The position numbers and the translations under genes were made by a program. Under the pieces are notes generated by a model. It was not told the origin of the DNA and searched no databases. It saw nothing but the letters and a program-made list of their open reading frames with translations. A stretch of DNA of 15,966 nucleotides from CAZYWA01 sp964650975 [NCBI: uncultured bacterium] (lineage in GTDB: Bacteria; JADJOY01). Positions 1-7,644 of the stretch are shown here, piece by piece; within the stretch, counting starts at the first letter, position 1, and each line of letters begins with the position of its first letter. The stretch covers positions 1-15,966 of the forward strand of contig CAZYWA010000145.1 of the NCBI GenBank assembly GCA_964650975.1, in the 5' to 3' direction.

Positions 1-378
1 TGTCACGACCACGTCTACGAGCGCTTCTCGACCATCAACGGCGTCAACTACGTCACCACCGGCGGCGGCGGCGCCGAGCTCTACGACATCACGCCGTCGG
101 CCTGGACCGCGGTGGGCATCAAGACCTGGAACTACGTGATCGTGGACGTGAACGGCCAGAACCTGAGCGTCACCGCGAAGAACGACTCGTGCTCGGTGAT
201 CGACACGTTCTCCGTCAACGCGACCGCCAACAACGGCGTGTTTCACCGCACCGACCCGTTCCCCTCGAACGCGGGCAAATCGGGCTGCAACGTCGCAGGC
301 TCGGGGGCGTCCTCGGTCGACGCGGTGTGGACGCTGGCCCCGCTCGGGCTGCTCGCCCTGCGCCGCCGCAAGCGCTGA
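1..378 (+). CDS. Secreted metallophosphoesterase, C-terminal fragment with MYXO-CTERM-like sorting tail (5' end outside window)
   Basis: Frame 1 is open from the first base, so only the last 125 residues are visible. The fragment opens with CHDHVYERF and continues NGVNYVTTGGGGAELY. This is the C-terminal metal-binding block of calcineurin-like phosphoesterases of the purple-acid-phosphatase type, which normally reads GHxHxYER followed by a Gly-rich strand. The first Gly of GHxH is Cys here (codon tgt). After a beta-like segment the protein ends with a GC dipeptide, a short hydrophobic helix (about VWTLAPLGLLAL) and RRRKR. That is the layout of MYXO-CTERM sorting signals, which are processed by myxosortase-type proteases and deliver proteins to the cell surface. 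The substrate cannot be deduced. The family call is fairly secure; the sorting-tail call rests on pattern only. Confidence 0.8.
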   Translation, partial: CHDHVYERFSTINGVNYVTTGGGGAELYDITPSAWTAVGIKTWNYVIVDVNGQNLSVTAKNDSCSVIDTFSVNATANNGVFHRTDPFPSNAGKSGCNVAGSGASSVDAVWTLAPLGLLALRRRKR

Positions 379-392
379 TCGAATCGGCCCGG

Positions 393-404
393 TCGACGCG
401 TCGA
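393..404. repeat. 12-bp perfect palindrome TCGACGCGTCGA
   Basis: TCGACGCGTCGA reads identically on both strands and lies 14 nt after the stop codon at 378, just before the large inverted repeat at 413-450. It could be a protein-binding dyad or part of a composite 3' structure, but CG-rich palindromes also arise by chance in such DNA. Confidence 0.4.
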
Positions 405-412
405 TCGAGCTG

Positions 413-450
413 GAAACGAGGCGGTGACCGAGAGGCCGCCGCCTCGTTTC
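413..450 (+). terminator. Terminator-like stem, 12-bp perfect inverted repeat
   Basis: GAAACGAGGCGG (413-424) is exactly complementary to CCGCCTCGTTTC (439-450), with a 14-nt loop. CTGG/CCAG outside it can extend the stem across a 3-nt bulge. It starts 34 nt after the stop codon of the phosphoesterase gene. No U-tract follows, so it may be an RNA 3'-end or boundary structure, not a classic intrinsic terminator. It insulates the phosphoesterase from the downstream lipoprotein-flippase pair. Confidence 0.6.
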
Positions 451-579
451 GCTCCAGGGTCGAGGTTGAGAGCGTGTGAGGCGTTCCCAAACGGCCGCCC
501 ACACCCGGGGGCCCGCCCATCCCCATCGCGCCGCGCCGCTCGAGACGTTCCGCCGCCCCCGAGCCATCCTGAGCACCCG

Positions 580-1722
580 ATGCGCGGCACTCGCACGGTC
601 CCGGGAGCGACCGCGCCGCTGGCGCTGGTGCTGGCTCTTGTGCTCGCCGCCTGCGGCGCGGCGCGCGCTACCTCGGACGTGTCGTGCGGCGAAGGCACCG
701 CCGCCGAGGCGGCGCGGCGCTACGAGGACGCCGCGAGCGGATTCCTCGCTTGCGCCGCGCGCGCCACCGCCCCGGGCGAGCAAGCGTGGGGTCTGAGTCG
801 CGCCGCGCGAGTGCTCGGCACCAAGCTCTTCCGGTTCGACGAGGCGCTGGCGCTCCTCGACCGGCTGAGCCGCGACTACCCCACCGACCCGCGCGCGGTC
901 GCGGCGCAAGGTCTCGCGGCCGAGATCCGCGCCGGACGCGCGAGCGGCGACGAGGCTCTGCAGCTCTACTACACCATCCGCGAGCGTCCCGAGCTTCTCG
1001 ATCGCGAGCAACGCTTCGCGACCCTGCGGCGCATCGTCGCCGAGTACCCGTCATTCCCGATGGTCGACTGGGTGATGCGCACGCTGGCCGTGGAGCTGCG
1101 CGATCGCGGCGACATCGACGGCTCGCTCGCGGTGCTGGCCGACATGCGCACTCGCTTCGCCGGCCAGCCGGCGGGAGCCAACGCGTGGCTCGAGACCGGC
1201 GGCACCTACTTCGCCGCGGGACGCTTCACCGAGGCCGCCGCTTGGTACCGGCGCTGGGCTGAGTTCGGCGGTCTGCAGTCGATCGGCGAGGCGAACGAGG
1301 GGCGGGCTCTCGCTCACCGCGCCCGCCAGCGTCTGGAGCGGGCGGCGATCGCGCTGATCGTCGCGTGGCTCGCGTGGGTGCTGGCCGCAACCCGCTGGAG
1401 GCGAGCGACCACCGTCACGCTCCGCCACGCCACCCGCGAGCTGTGGGTGATCGCGCCGATCTGGGCGCTGCTCGTGGCGGTCTCGTTTCGCACCAACACG
1501 CCGATTCAGCGCTCGATCTGGTGGATGGGCGCCAGCACCGCGCTGGTGGTGACGCTCTCCAACCTGCTGGTGCTGACGCGCGAGCCCGGGCCGCGCGCGC
1601 GTGCCCTGCACCTCGGGCTCACCGCTGCTACCATCGTCGCCACCGTGTATCTGACGCTCTATCGCTACGACCTGGTGTTCACGCTGGAGGACACGCTGCG
1701 CTTGGGCCCGGGAGCCGGATGA
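580..1722 (+). CDS. Lipoprotein-signal TPR-like protein with four C-terminal transmembrane helices, function unknown
   Basis: The protein has 380 residues. I chose ATG 580 because it puts a clean lipoprotein signal at the N-terminus: a hydrophobic run LALVLALVLAAC with lipobox LAAC and Cys25. The open frame extends upstream to 424, but that part is Arg/Pro-rich and crosses the terminator-like stem. Residues about 30-235 are helical and Ala-rich with paired-helix spacing (for example GTYFAAGRFTEAAAWYRRW), typical of tetratricopeptide-like repeats. Residues about 245-365 hold four hydrophobic helices. The stop overlaps the start of the flippase gene as ATGA, so the two are translationally coupled, and a role in polysaccharide assembly is plausible by context only. 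A diacylated N-terminus combined with polytopic helices is unusual. No closer family was recognised. Confidence 0.8.
   Translation: MRGTRTVPGATAPLALVLALVLAACGAARATSDVSCGEGTAAEAARRYEDAASGFLACAARATAPGEQAWGLSRAARVLGTKLFRFDEALALLDRLSRDYPTDPRAVAAQGLAAEIRAGRASGDEALQLYYTIRERPELLDREQRFATLRRIVAEYPSFPMVDWVMRTLAVELRDRGDIDGSLAVLADMRTRFAGQPAGANAWLETGGTYFAAGRFTEAAAWYRRWAEFGGLQSIGEANEGRALAHRARQRLERAAIALIVAWLAWVLAATRWRRATTVTLRHATRELWVIAPIWALLVAVSFRTNTPIQRSIWWMGASTALVVTLSNLLVLTREPGPRARALHLGLTAATIVATVYLTLYRYDLVFTLEDTLRLGPGAG
1710..1714 (+). promoter_or_regulatory. Ribosome binding site of the flippase gene
   Basis: GGGAG lies 4 nt before ATG 1719, inside the end of the preceding gene. It supports 1719 as the flippase start, not any start further upstream in that frame. 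Confidence 0.6.
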
Positions 1723-3143
1723 GCGCGCCGCATGCGTCGTCCAAGCTGGTCCGGAACACGGTGCTGCTGTTCGGCACGCGGATCGCGATCCTGCTGCTCG
1801 CGTTCGTGCTCAACATCGCGATCGCGCGCGCGCTCGGGCCCGAGGGACTCGGCAGCTACGGGCTCATGGTGGTGCTCGCGTACGTGTTCCAGACCTCGTC
1901 GGCGCTGGGGCTGACCTACGTCCTGCCGCGCGAGCTGGGTCGGCGTCCGCACGACGCCAAGCTCTTGCTCGACGCCGGGATTCTGCTGGGCCTGCCGGCC
2001 GCCGCGGTGTTCGCGGGATTGCTCGCGGCCACGGCCCGGGTTCTCCATTACGACGCGGAGCTGGTGCGAGCGCTCGACCTGGTGGGGCTCTCGCTCTTGC
2101 CTGGCGCCCTCTCGCAGCTCGCCGAGGGCCTCTTCGTGTCGCGCGGCGAGGGCGAAGCGTGCGTGTGGGTGACCAGCGTCGAGAACGTGTTCCGCTGTGT
2201 GGTGAGCCTGATCGTGCTCGCGGCCGGGTACGGGCTGGTGGCGCTCGCGTGGACCTACCTGCTGTCGCGGATCCTGGGATTCGTGGTCACGATCGTGCTC
2301 ATGCGCGGGCGGCTCACGGCACCCGCCCACGACTCGCTCTGGCCGGAAGTGCGAGCCCTCGCCACCGCGCTGCCCACGTTCGCGATCCTCTACGTGCTGG
2401 TGGCGCTCTTCTTCAAGGGCGACATGATCATCCTGTCGATCCTGCGGCCGCGCGCGGACGTGGGGATCTACACCGCCGGCTACCGGCTCTTCGACGTCGC
2501 GTGCCTGGTGCCGTCCACGGCGTCGAGCGTGGTCTATCCGGCGCTCTCGCGGCTGCGCCACGAGCGCGAAGGCAGCGAAGCGTCGCTCACCAACTCGTCA
2601 CTGGGAGCGCTGCTGGTGGCGGTGCTGCCGATCGTGCTTATCATGAGCTTCGGCGCGCCCGGCATCGTGCGGATCCTCTACGGCGCCAGCTTCGCGAGCA
2701 CGGTGCCGGTGCTCGCGATCCTGCCGTGGGCGCTCATTCCTTACGCGGCCGACACGCTGCTCGGACACGCGATGCTCGCCGCCGACCGCCAGCGCGACGA
2801 TGTACGGCTGGTGGGCGCCGGCGTGCTGGTGAACGTCGCGATCAACCTCGCGTTGGTGCGGGTCTGGGGACCGATCGGCGCCGCGTGGGCGTCGGTCGCC
2901 GCGGGTGCCGTGCTCGCGTGGCTGCACGTGCGCTACGTCCGGGAGCGCCTCTACCCCCTGGTGCTGAGCCGCGACGTGTGGCGGGCCGTCCCCGCGGCGG
3001 CCGCGTGCGCCTGGTTCCTGTGGGCGACGCGCAACGGGCATCCGCTCTGGACGCTGCCTGCTGGGTTGGGGGTGTTCCTGGTGGCCGCGGTCGCGAGCGG
3101 CGCGATTCGCCCGGGATTCATCCGGACGCTGCTGGCGCGCTGA
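1719..3143 (+). CDS. Wzx/MOP-superfamily polysaccharide (lipid-linked oligosaccharide) flippase
   Basis: This is a 474-residue polytopic membrane protein with roughly 12-14 hydrophobic segments. Its N-terminal block is typical of polysaccharide-biosynthesis flippases: a basic N-terminus, then a first helix leading into RALGPEGLGSYGLMVVL. The centre also matches the family, with FFKGDMIILSILRPRADVGIYTAGYRL, where newly inserted pairs of helices carry charged residues. Such proteins move undecaprenyl-linked sugar units across the inner membrane for capsule, O-antigen or exopolysaccharide assembly. Length fits the family. ATG 1719 overlaps the previous stop (ATGA) and has a GGGAG ribosome site. 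The substrate cannot be read from the sequence, and no Wzy polymerase or glycosyltransferase gene lies in the window. Confidence 0.88.
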   Translation: MSAPHASSKLVRNTVLLFGTRIAILLLAFVLNIAIARALGPEGLGSYGLMVVLAYVFQTSSALGLTYVLPRELGRRPHDAKLLLDAGILLGLPAAAVFAGLLAATARVLHYDAELVRALDLVGLSLLPGALSQLAEGLFVSRGEGEACVWVTSVENVFRCVVSLIVLAAGYGLVALAWTYLLSRILGFVVTIVLMRGRLTAPAHDSLWPEVRALATALPTFAILYVLVALFFKGDMIILSILRPRADVGIYTAGYRLFDVACLVPSTASSVVYPALSRLRHEREGSEASLTNSSLGALLVAVLPIVLIMSFGAPGIVRILYGASFASTVPVLAILPWALIPYAADTLLGHAMLAADRQRDDVRLVGAGVLVNVAINLALVRVWGPIGAAWASVAAGAVLAWLHVRYVRERLYPLVLSRDVWRAVPAAAACAWFLWATRNGHPLWTLPAGLGVFLVAAVASGAIRPGFIRTLLAR

Positions 3144-3149
3144 CGCTGC

Positions 3150-3169
3150 GGCTGCGAGGGACCGCAGCC
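3150..3169 (+). terminator. Short stem-loop after the flippase gene
   Basis: GGCTGCG (3150-3156) pairs perfectly with CGCAGCC (3163-3169) around a 6-nt loop, starting 7 nt after the flippase stop. There is no U-tract, so this is a weak terminator or 3'-stabilising candidate. Confidence 0.35.
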
Positions 3170-3243
3170 CTCCGACGACGAATCCGACAGGCCCCGGAGG
3201 GACGCCGTCCTTCGCGTCCGCAGCGCTCGCGCGCCGCAACCTG

Positions 3244-3249
3244 TAATCT
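3244..3249 (+). promoter_or_regulatory. Possible -10 box directly before GTG 3256
   Basis: TAATCT is the only A/T-rich hexamer in this GC-rich gap and ends 6 nt before GTG 3256. No convincing -35 box or Shine-Dalgarno sequence is visible. If it is real, transcription would begin at or next to the start codon, giving a leaderless mRNA. Confidence 0.3.
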
Positions 3250-3255
3250 GGTGTC

Positions 3256-4833
3256 GTGGCTTTCCCGCCCCTTTTCGTTCGCCGCGCCCGGCTCGTGCTG
3301 GCCCTGCTCTGCCTGCCGCTCGGCGGGGCGATGGAGTGCACCTACGTCGGACTCGCGAATCCGGCGCAGCCGTTCGGCAACTACGTCGACCGGCTGGCTG
3401 CGTTTCTCGAGTCGGACGTCGGCACCGGCACGATCCTCACCGAGAATGGCCAGCCGATCCCGCCCTACTTCTACTCGTACGCGATCTGCGATCAGACCGT
3501 CGATTCCTACTGCCCCGCGCCGGATCAGCTCTTCGTCGCCTCGTATCCGGCCTTCACCGCGTCGGTCGCGATCCGCGCATTCCTCGCGTACTACGCCTAT
3601 TCCGGCGACACCGCGGCGCGCGCCCGGGCGATCCAGTTCGCCGACTGGGTCCTCGCTCATCGCACTCCGTCCGGCGACGTCTACGGCAGCTTCCCCTACT
3701 CGACCACCGCCAACGGCGTCTTCGGCGCGCTCGATCCGGATGTCTTTCCCGACGGACCAGCGATCGAGCTCGACAAGGCCGCGATGCTCGCCGACGCGCT
3801 GCTCGACCTCTTCGAGGCCACCGGCAACACCACGTACCGCAGCGCCGCCACCACGATCGCCAACGTGCTGGTCGCCAAGCAGCGCGGCGACGGCTCGCTG
3901 CCGTGGAAGGTGATCCCGTCCACCGGCGCCGTGTACGAGGACTACACCAGCGATCAGATCGCGTTCGAGAAGCTCTTCCGCCACAAGTTCGCGCTGGGTG
4001 GAAACGCGTCGTTTCAGGCCGCCGCCGACGCGAGCTGGGCCTGGACCCTCGCCAACCCCGTGGTCACCGACGACTGGCACGGCTTCTACGAGGACGTCGA
4101 CGACCCGTCGAGCAAGATCCACTTCGACGCGCTGCAGGTGGTGAGCGAGCTAGTGGCGCGCGCCGGCGAGAATGCCAGCTATCTCGGCCTCGCAGACCAC
4201 GTCTACTCCTGGATCGAGGGTCTCTTCGTGATCACCTCCGGGCCCTACGCGCCGCTCATCCCGTCGATCGCGGAACAGACCGGCTTCGTCCTCGACGGCC
4301 AGTACGCGGCGACCTGCTCGGCCACCATCCAGTGGGCGCTCGCCGGCTTCGACCTGGGCGTGGCGGGCGGCTACGACTACCGCGTGCAGCACGCCGGCGA
4401 GGCGGCGAACGTGGTGAACTCCGCGCAGCAGAGCGACGGCCGCAGCTTCACGGTGATTCGCGACGCCAATGGCGGCGCCCGCGTCTATCCGATCTCCTGG
4501 TACGAGCAGGAGTTCATCCCGCTCTGGATGACGCTCGAGTGGCTCGCGAAGCGGCCCGACCTGGCACTCACCGACGAGAACCACCTGCTCTCGGCGTCTG
4601 TTGCGATCCAGAGCATCGGCTACACGCCGTCGTCGATCGCCTACACCACGCGATCGAGCGGCACCGACGTGCTCAAGCTGGTCGCGCAGCCGACCTCGAT
4701 CACCTCCGACGGCAATGCGGTCCCCTCGGTCGCCGACCTGAGCGCCGTCGCGCAGGGCTACGTCTGGGACGGCACCGCGCAGCTGCTCACGATCAAGCAC
4801 ACCGGTAGCGCGCAGGTTGTGTCGATGCCGTAG
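3256..4833 (+). CDS. Secreted alpha/alpha-toroid protein (six-hairpin glycosidase-like) with C-terminal beta domain
   Basis: The protein has 525 residues from GTG 3256. Arg9-Arg12 followed by LVLALLCLPLGGA (to about 25) forms a signal peptide. Residues about 95-430 are repeated amphipathic helices with conserved-looking loops: AIELDKAAMLADALLDLFEATGN (169-191), KQRGDGSLPWKV (208-219), EDYTSDQIAFEKLF (228-241) and SWYEQEFIPLWM (414-425). This is the pattern of (alpha/alpha)6-barrel enzymes acting on carbohydrates, such as six-hairpin glycosidases, polysaccharide lyases or glucuronyl-epimerase-like proteins. Residues about 440-525 look like a beta-sandwich. Asp and Glu residues suitable for acid/base catalysis are present, but I cannot assign the catalytic pair or a GH family. 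The neighbouring flippase suggests work on an envelope or exported polysaccharide (inference). Confidence 0.75.
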   Translation: MAFPPLFVRRARLVLALLCLPLGGAMECTYVGLANPAQPFGNYVDRLAAFLESDVGTGTILTENGQPIPPYFYSYAICDQTVDSYCPAPDQLFVASYPAFTASVAIRAFLAYYAYSGDTAARARAIQFADWVLAHRTPSGDVYGSFPYSTTANGVFGALDPDVFPDGPAIELDKAAMLADALLDLFEATGNTTYRSAATTIANVLVAKQRGDGSLPWKVIPSTGAVYEDYTSDQIAFEKLFRHKFALGGNASFQAAADASWAWTLANPVVTDDWHGFYEDVDDPSSKIHFDALQVVSELVARAGENASYLGLADHVYSWIEGLFVITSGPYAPLIPSIAEQTGFVLDGQYAATCSATIQWALAGFDLGVAGGYDYRVQHAGEAANVVNSAQQSDGRSFTVIRDANGGARVYPISWYEQEFIPLWMTLEWLAKRPDLALTDENHLLSASVAIQSIGYTPSSIAYTTRSSGTDVLKLVAQPTSITSDGNAVPSVADLSAVAQGYVWDGTAQLLTIKHTGSAQVVSMP

Positions 4834-4858
4834 TGGTGCCGTTTCGCAACTGGATCGC

Positions 4859-4877
4859 CGGCGCGGCGGGAGCGCCG
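4859..4877. terminator. GC-rich stem between convergent genes
   Basis: CGGCGC (4859-4864) pairs with GCGCCG (4872-4877) across a 7-nt loop in the 68-nt gap between two converging genes. It has no U-run on either strand. It is the only structure in the gap and could serve both transcripts, but this is weak. Confidence 0.3.
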
Positions 4878-4901
4878 TAGGCGCGGACGACCCCCAGGCT
4901 C

Positions 4902-6656
4902 CTAGCCGAGGAAGTGACGCTCGGGATCGAAGAGACGAAGAGTGTCGACCTCCGCGGAATTGGGCTCGGGAACGGGTCGTAGATCGGGCATCACTTCGAG
5001 CTTCCAGGCGACCAGCGCCTGGATCTCGCGGACGTGATCCTCGGCGGTGGTGAGAGCCGCGAGGGGCACGTAGCTCTGCAACCTGAGCGGCTCATCGCCC
5101 CGCTGCTTCACGAACGTGCCGCGTTCGGTCACCACTGCGCGCACCCGCGAGCCCGGGCTCGTCACGTAGCCCACCTTCTCGCGGAACCGCCCGGGCGCGA
5201 GCGCCGCGGTCACGACCACGGCGCGCGCAGCGCTGGCGATGTCGTTGCCGCCGCCCGAGCCGGTGATCGGTGTGCCGTCGGCGAGGCGGGTGGTGTTCAC
5301 GTTGCCCAACCGGTCGACCTCGGCGGCGCCGATCGCGCCGACGCACGGCATGCGCTCGCTCGGCAGCACCATCGACATCAGCGTCTCGACGTCGGCGAGC
5401 CAGGTGGCGGTGGCAATGTTGTGGGTCGCGAATACGAACGGGTCGAAGGGGCGCGGCTCGTAGCCGAACATGCCGAGCTCGGCGATGAGGGCCACGTCGA
5501 GGCCGCGCGCCGCGAGACGCCGCTTGGCGAGCCACGCGGCGAGGTTGGCGTTGCCGATCCCGGCGAGGATCGTGGCGCAGCCCTCCTCCGCCGCGAGCCG
5601 CTCGATCTCGACGGCGGCCTCGACCACCTGGCGCTCCACCGGGCTCGCCGGCCGGGCACCCACTCGCTCGCCCTCTGCCCCGGCCGCTCCGTGGTGTTCG
5701 ATCTGGCTCCGCCACGACTCCCCGCCGGCACGCGCCCTCAAGCCCGCGATTCGCTCCTCGCCGAGCTTGTTCAGGTATCCGGCGTGATCGACGGTCTCGA
5801 CGAGCCACTCGCGGATCCATTCATCCGCGGCTGCGGGCGATCGAGCCACGTCGTGAAGCTCGCCGAGCATCGCGTAGTCGTCGGCATACCCGTCGATCCC
5901 GGTATCTCCGGGCCACGACGCCGCGGGATGCGCTCCGAGCGGCGCCTCCACGACGGCGCGAACGATCGCACCCGGCAGGAATCCCAGATGAGCATGGCGG
6001 CGGATCCACTCGGTCGACACGATCTTCTCGACCGAGAGCAGCACTCCCTCGCGCGCCGCCAGCGCGCCGAAATGCCCGCCGCCGCGAGGCGCCGCCAGCA
6101 CGGCATTCCCGGATCGATCGGCGGCCAGCGCATGAATCAACGTCACATCCGGCGCCAGCGGCTTCACCCACCCCACTCCATCGCGCACCGTGAACGCGTG
6201 CGCGTTCTCGACGGCCATCGAGCTGCCGACGAGCGAGTGCGTGGGAAGCTCAGGTACCCGCATCGCCGCAGCCTTGAGCCGGAGCGGCAGCGTGAGGATC
6301 GACCAGTTCTCGACCGCCAGCCGCCCCGACTGGATCGCGCGGCGCAGGAGCCCGTTGGGCGACGGCGATGGATACGCATCGCCGCAGAACGTGGTGATCG
6401 CGCGTGACGCGAGACCCACCTGAACGAGCAGCGACGCATTCGCGCTGAGGCTCAGGGTCACCAGCGTGAAGCCCGGCTGCGTCCCGCGGAACGCTCGGAT
6501 CAGCTCGTGGATCCAGGCATTGGGGCGAGCCAGCGTGACGGCCAGTTCGAGCGTCATGCCCGGGCGCACGAAGCGCCCCACGGCCTCGGCGAACGTCGCG
6601 CGTTTGTCCGGGCCCTCGTGCTCGACAAGCGAGAACGCGGCGAACCGGTCGTTCAC
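4902..6656 (-). CDS. Single-chain class I CoA-transferase with fused A and B subunits (glutaconate CoA-transferase-like)
   Basis: The protein has 584 residues from GTG 6656. Residues about 20-300 match the A-subunit fold of family I CoA-transferases (FVRPGMTLELAVTLARPNAWIHELIRAF near the N-terminus and PDVTLIHALAADRSGNAV at 169-186). Residues about 340-570 match the B subunit, with GIGNANLAAWLAKR, then AELGMFGYEP at 392-401 and GSGGGNDIASAAR at 466-478. Glu393 is in the position of the thioester-forming glutamate of this family. The enzyme would exchange CoA between an acyl-CoA and a free acid; the acid is unknown. Glutaconate and IpdAB-type enzymes use two separate polypeptides, so the fusion, joined by a charged linker at about 305-345, is notable. 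It lies 19 nt after the epimerase gene and is probably co-transcribed. Confidence 0.85.
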   Translation of the reverse strand: MNDRFAAFSLVEHEGPDKRATFAEAVGRFVRPGMTLELAVTLARPNAWIHELIRAFRGTQPGFTLVTLSLSANASLLVQVGLASRAITTFCGDAYPSPSPNGLLRRAIQSGRLAVENWSILTLPLRLKAAAMRVPELPTHSLVGSSMAVENAHAFTVRDGVGWVKPLAPDVTLIHALAADRSGNAVLAAPRGGGHFGALAAREGVLLSVEKIVSTEWIRRHAHLGFLPGAIVRAVVEAPLGAHPAASWPGDTGIDGYADDYAMLGELHDVARSPAAADEWIREWLVETVDHAGYLNKLGEERIAGLRARAGGESWRSQIEHHGAAGAEGERVGARPASPVERQVVEAAVEIERLAAEEGCATILAGIGNANLAAWLAKRRLAARGLDVALIAELGMFGYEPRPFDPFVFATHNIATATWLADVETLMSMVLPSERMPCVGAIGAAEVDRLGNVNTTRLADGTPITGSGGGNDIASAARAVVVTAALAPGRFREKVGYVTSPGSRVRAVVTERGTFVKQRGDEPLRLQSYVPLAALTTAEDHVREIQALVAWKLEVMPDLRPVPEPNSAEVDTLRLFDPERHFLG

Positions 6657-6675
6657 GGTCGGAGCTCGATCGCGA

Positions 6676-7623
6676 TCAACCCGCGATCTTGCCCTGTTTC
6701 ACGAGCTTTTCGCGATAGAACGCCGTCGCGCGGCGGACGCCTTCCTCGAGCGACACCTGCGGCGACCAGCCGAGCCCATCGCGGGCGCGCTCGTTGGCGA
6801 GCGCGATGTGGTCGATCTCGCCGGGCCGCTTCTCGCCGTAGACCGGCGCCAGATCGGGCATGCCGAGTGCCTTCCGCACCAGATCGAAGATCTCGAAGTC
6901 GGTGGTGGCGCGGCCGGTGCCGATGTTGAAGACGCCGCCATCGCCCTGGGTGAGCGCCGCGACGTTGGCGCGCACCACGTCCTCGATGAACACGTAGTCG
7001 CGGGTCTTCGAGCCGTCGCCGAAGAGCGTGCAGGTCTTCCCGAGCAGCATGGCCTCCGAGAAGATCGCCGTGACCCCGGCCTCGCCGTGCGGCGACTGGC
7101 GCGGCCCGTAGATGTTCGCGTAGCGCAGCACCACGTACTGGAGCTGGTGCAACGCGCGATAGATGAAGAGGTAGTGCTCGGGCGTGTGCTTGGTCGCGCC
7201 ATAAGGCGAGAGCGGATTGATCGGATGGTCCTCGCGCACCGGCAGCGACTGCGGCTCGCCGTAGACCGCGCCGCCGGTCGAGATGTAGATCCAGCGCTTG
7301 ACACCCACCTGGCGCGAGAGCTCGAGCAGCCGGAGGGTGCCGAGCACGTTCACCTCGGCGTCGTAGATCGGCTCGCGCACCGAGCGCCGCACGTCCATCT
7401 GCGCCGCGTGGTGATCGACCGCGTCGGGCCGCTCGGTCTCGAACACCTCGGCGATCTTGGGATCGCGAATGTCGAGCTCGAAGAACTTGGCCTTGGGGTT
7501 CACGTTCTCGCGGAAGCCCGTCGCCAGGTTGTCGACCACCACCACCTGGTGGCCGTCCGCGATGAAGCGGTCGACGACGTGTGATGCGATGAATCCCGCG
7601 CCCCCGGTCACCAGGATTTTCAC
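6676..7623 (-). CDS. NAD-dependent nucleotide-sugar epimerase, UDP-glucose 4-epimerase-like (extended SDR)
   Basis: The protein has 315 residues from GTG 7623, with a strong Shine-Dalgarno sequence. It begins MKILVTGGAGFIASHVVDRF, containing the GxxGxxG NAD-binding motif. Asp31-Asn32 closes the first beta-alpha-beta unit as in GalE relatives. The catalytic signature is complete: STGGAVYGEP (Ser115/Thr116) and Tyr141-x-x-x-Lys145 in PYGATK. RYANIYGPRQ and GDGSKTRDYVFIEDV are further hallmarks of the UDP-glucose/GlcNAc 4-epimerase group. It likely supplies a UDP-sugar for envelope polysaccharide synthesis, in keeping with the flippase nearby on the other strand. Substrate (Glc/Gal, GlcNAc/GalNAc or uronate) cannot be decided. 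It leads a two-gene unit with the CoA-transferase. Confidence 0.88.
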   Translation of the reverse strand: MKILVTGGAGFIASHVVDRFIADGHQVVVVDNLATGFRENVNPKAKFFELDIRDPKIAEVFETERPDAVDHHAAQMDVRRSVREPIYDAEVNVLGTLRLLELSRQVGVKRWIYISTGGAVYGEPQSLPVREDHPINPLSPYGATKHTPEHYLFIYRALHQLQYVVLRYANIYGPRQSPHGEAGVTAIFSEAMLLGKTCTLFGDGSKTRDYVFIEDVVRANVAALTQGDGGVFNIGTGRATTDFEIFDLVRKALGMPDLAPVYGEKRPGEIDHIALANERARDGLGWSPQVSLEEGVRRATAFYREKLVKQGKIAG

Positions 7624-7630
7624 GAGTCGT

Positions 7631-7637
7631 CTCCCCC
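7631..7637 (-). promoter_or_regulatory. Strong ribosome binding site of the epimerase gene
   Basis: On the minus strand GGGGGAG sits 7 nt before the GTG at 7623. It makes GTG, not a later ATG, the clear start. Confidence 0.75.
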
Positions 7638-7644
7638 GGGTCGG

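Noticed and set aside
424-579. Upstream extension of the TPR-like protein frame
   Set aside because: It begins inside the terminator-like stem and would bury the lipoprotein signal behind about 50 Arg/Pro-rich residues.
2159-3913. 584-aa open frame on the + strand
   Set aside because: Overlaps the flippase and the toroid protein in another frame; its composition is Arg/Ala/Ser-rich with no motif.
5034-6407. 457-aa open frame on the + strand
   Set aside because: Antisense to the CoA-transferase, whose motifs are intact; its translation is low-complexity Arg/Gly/His.
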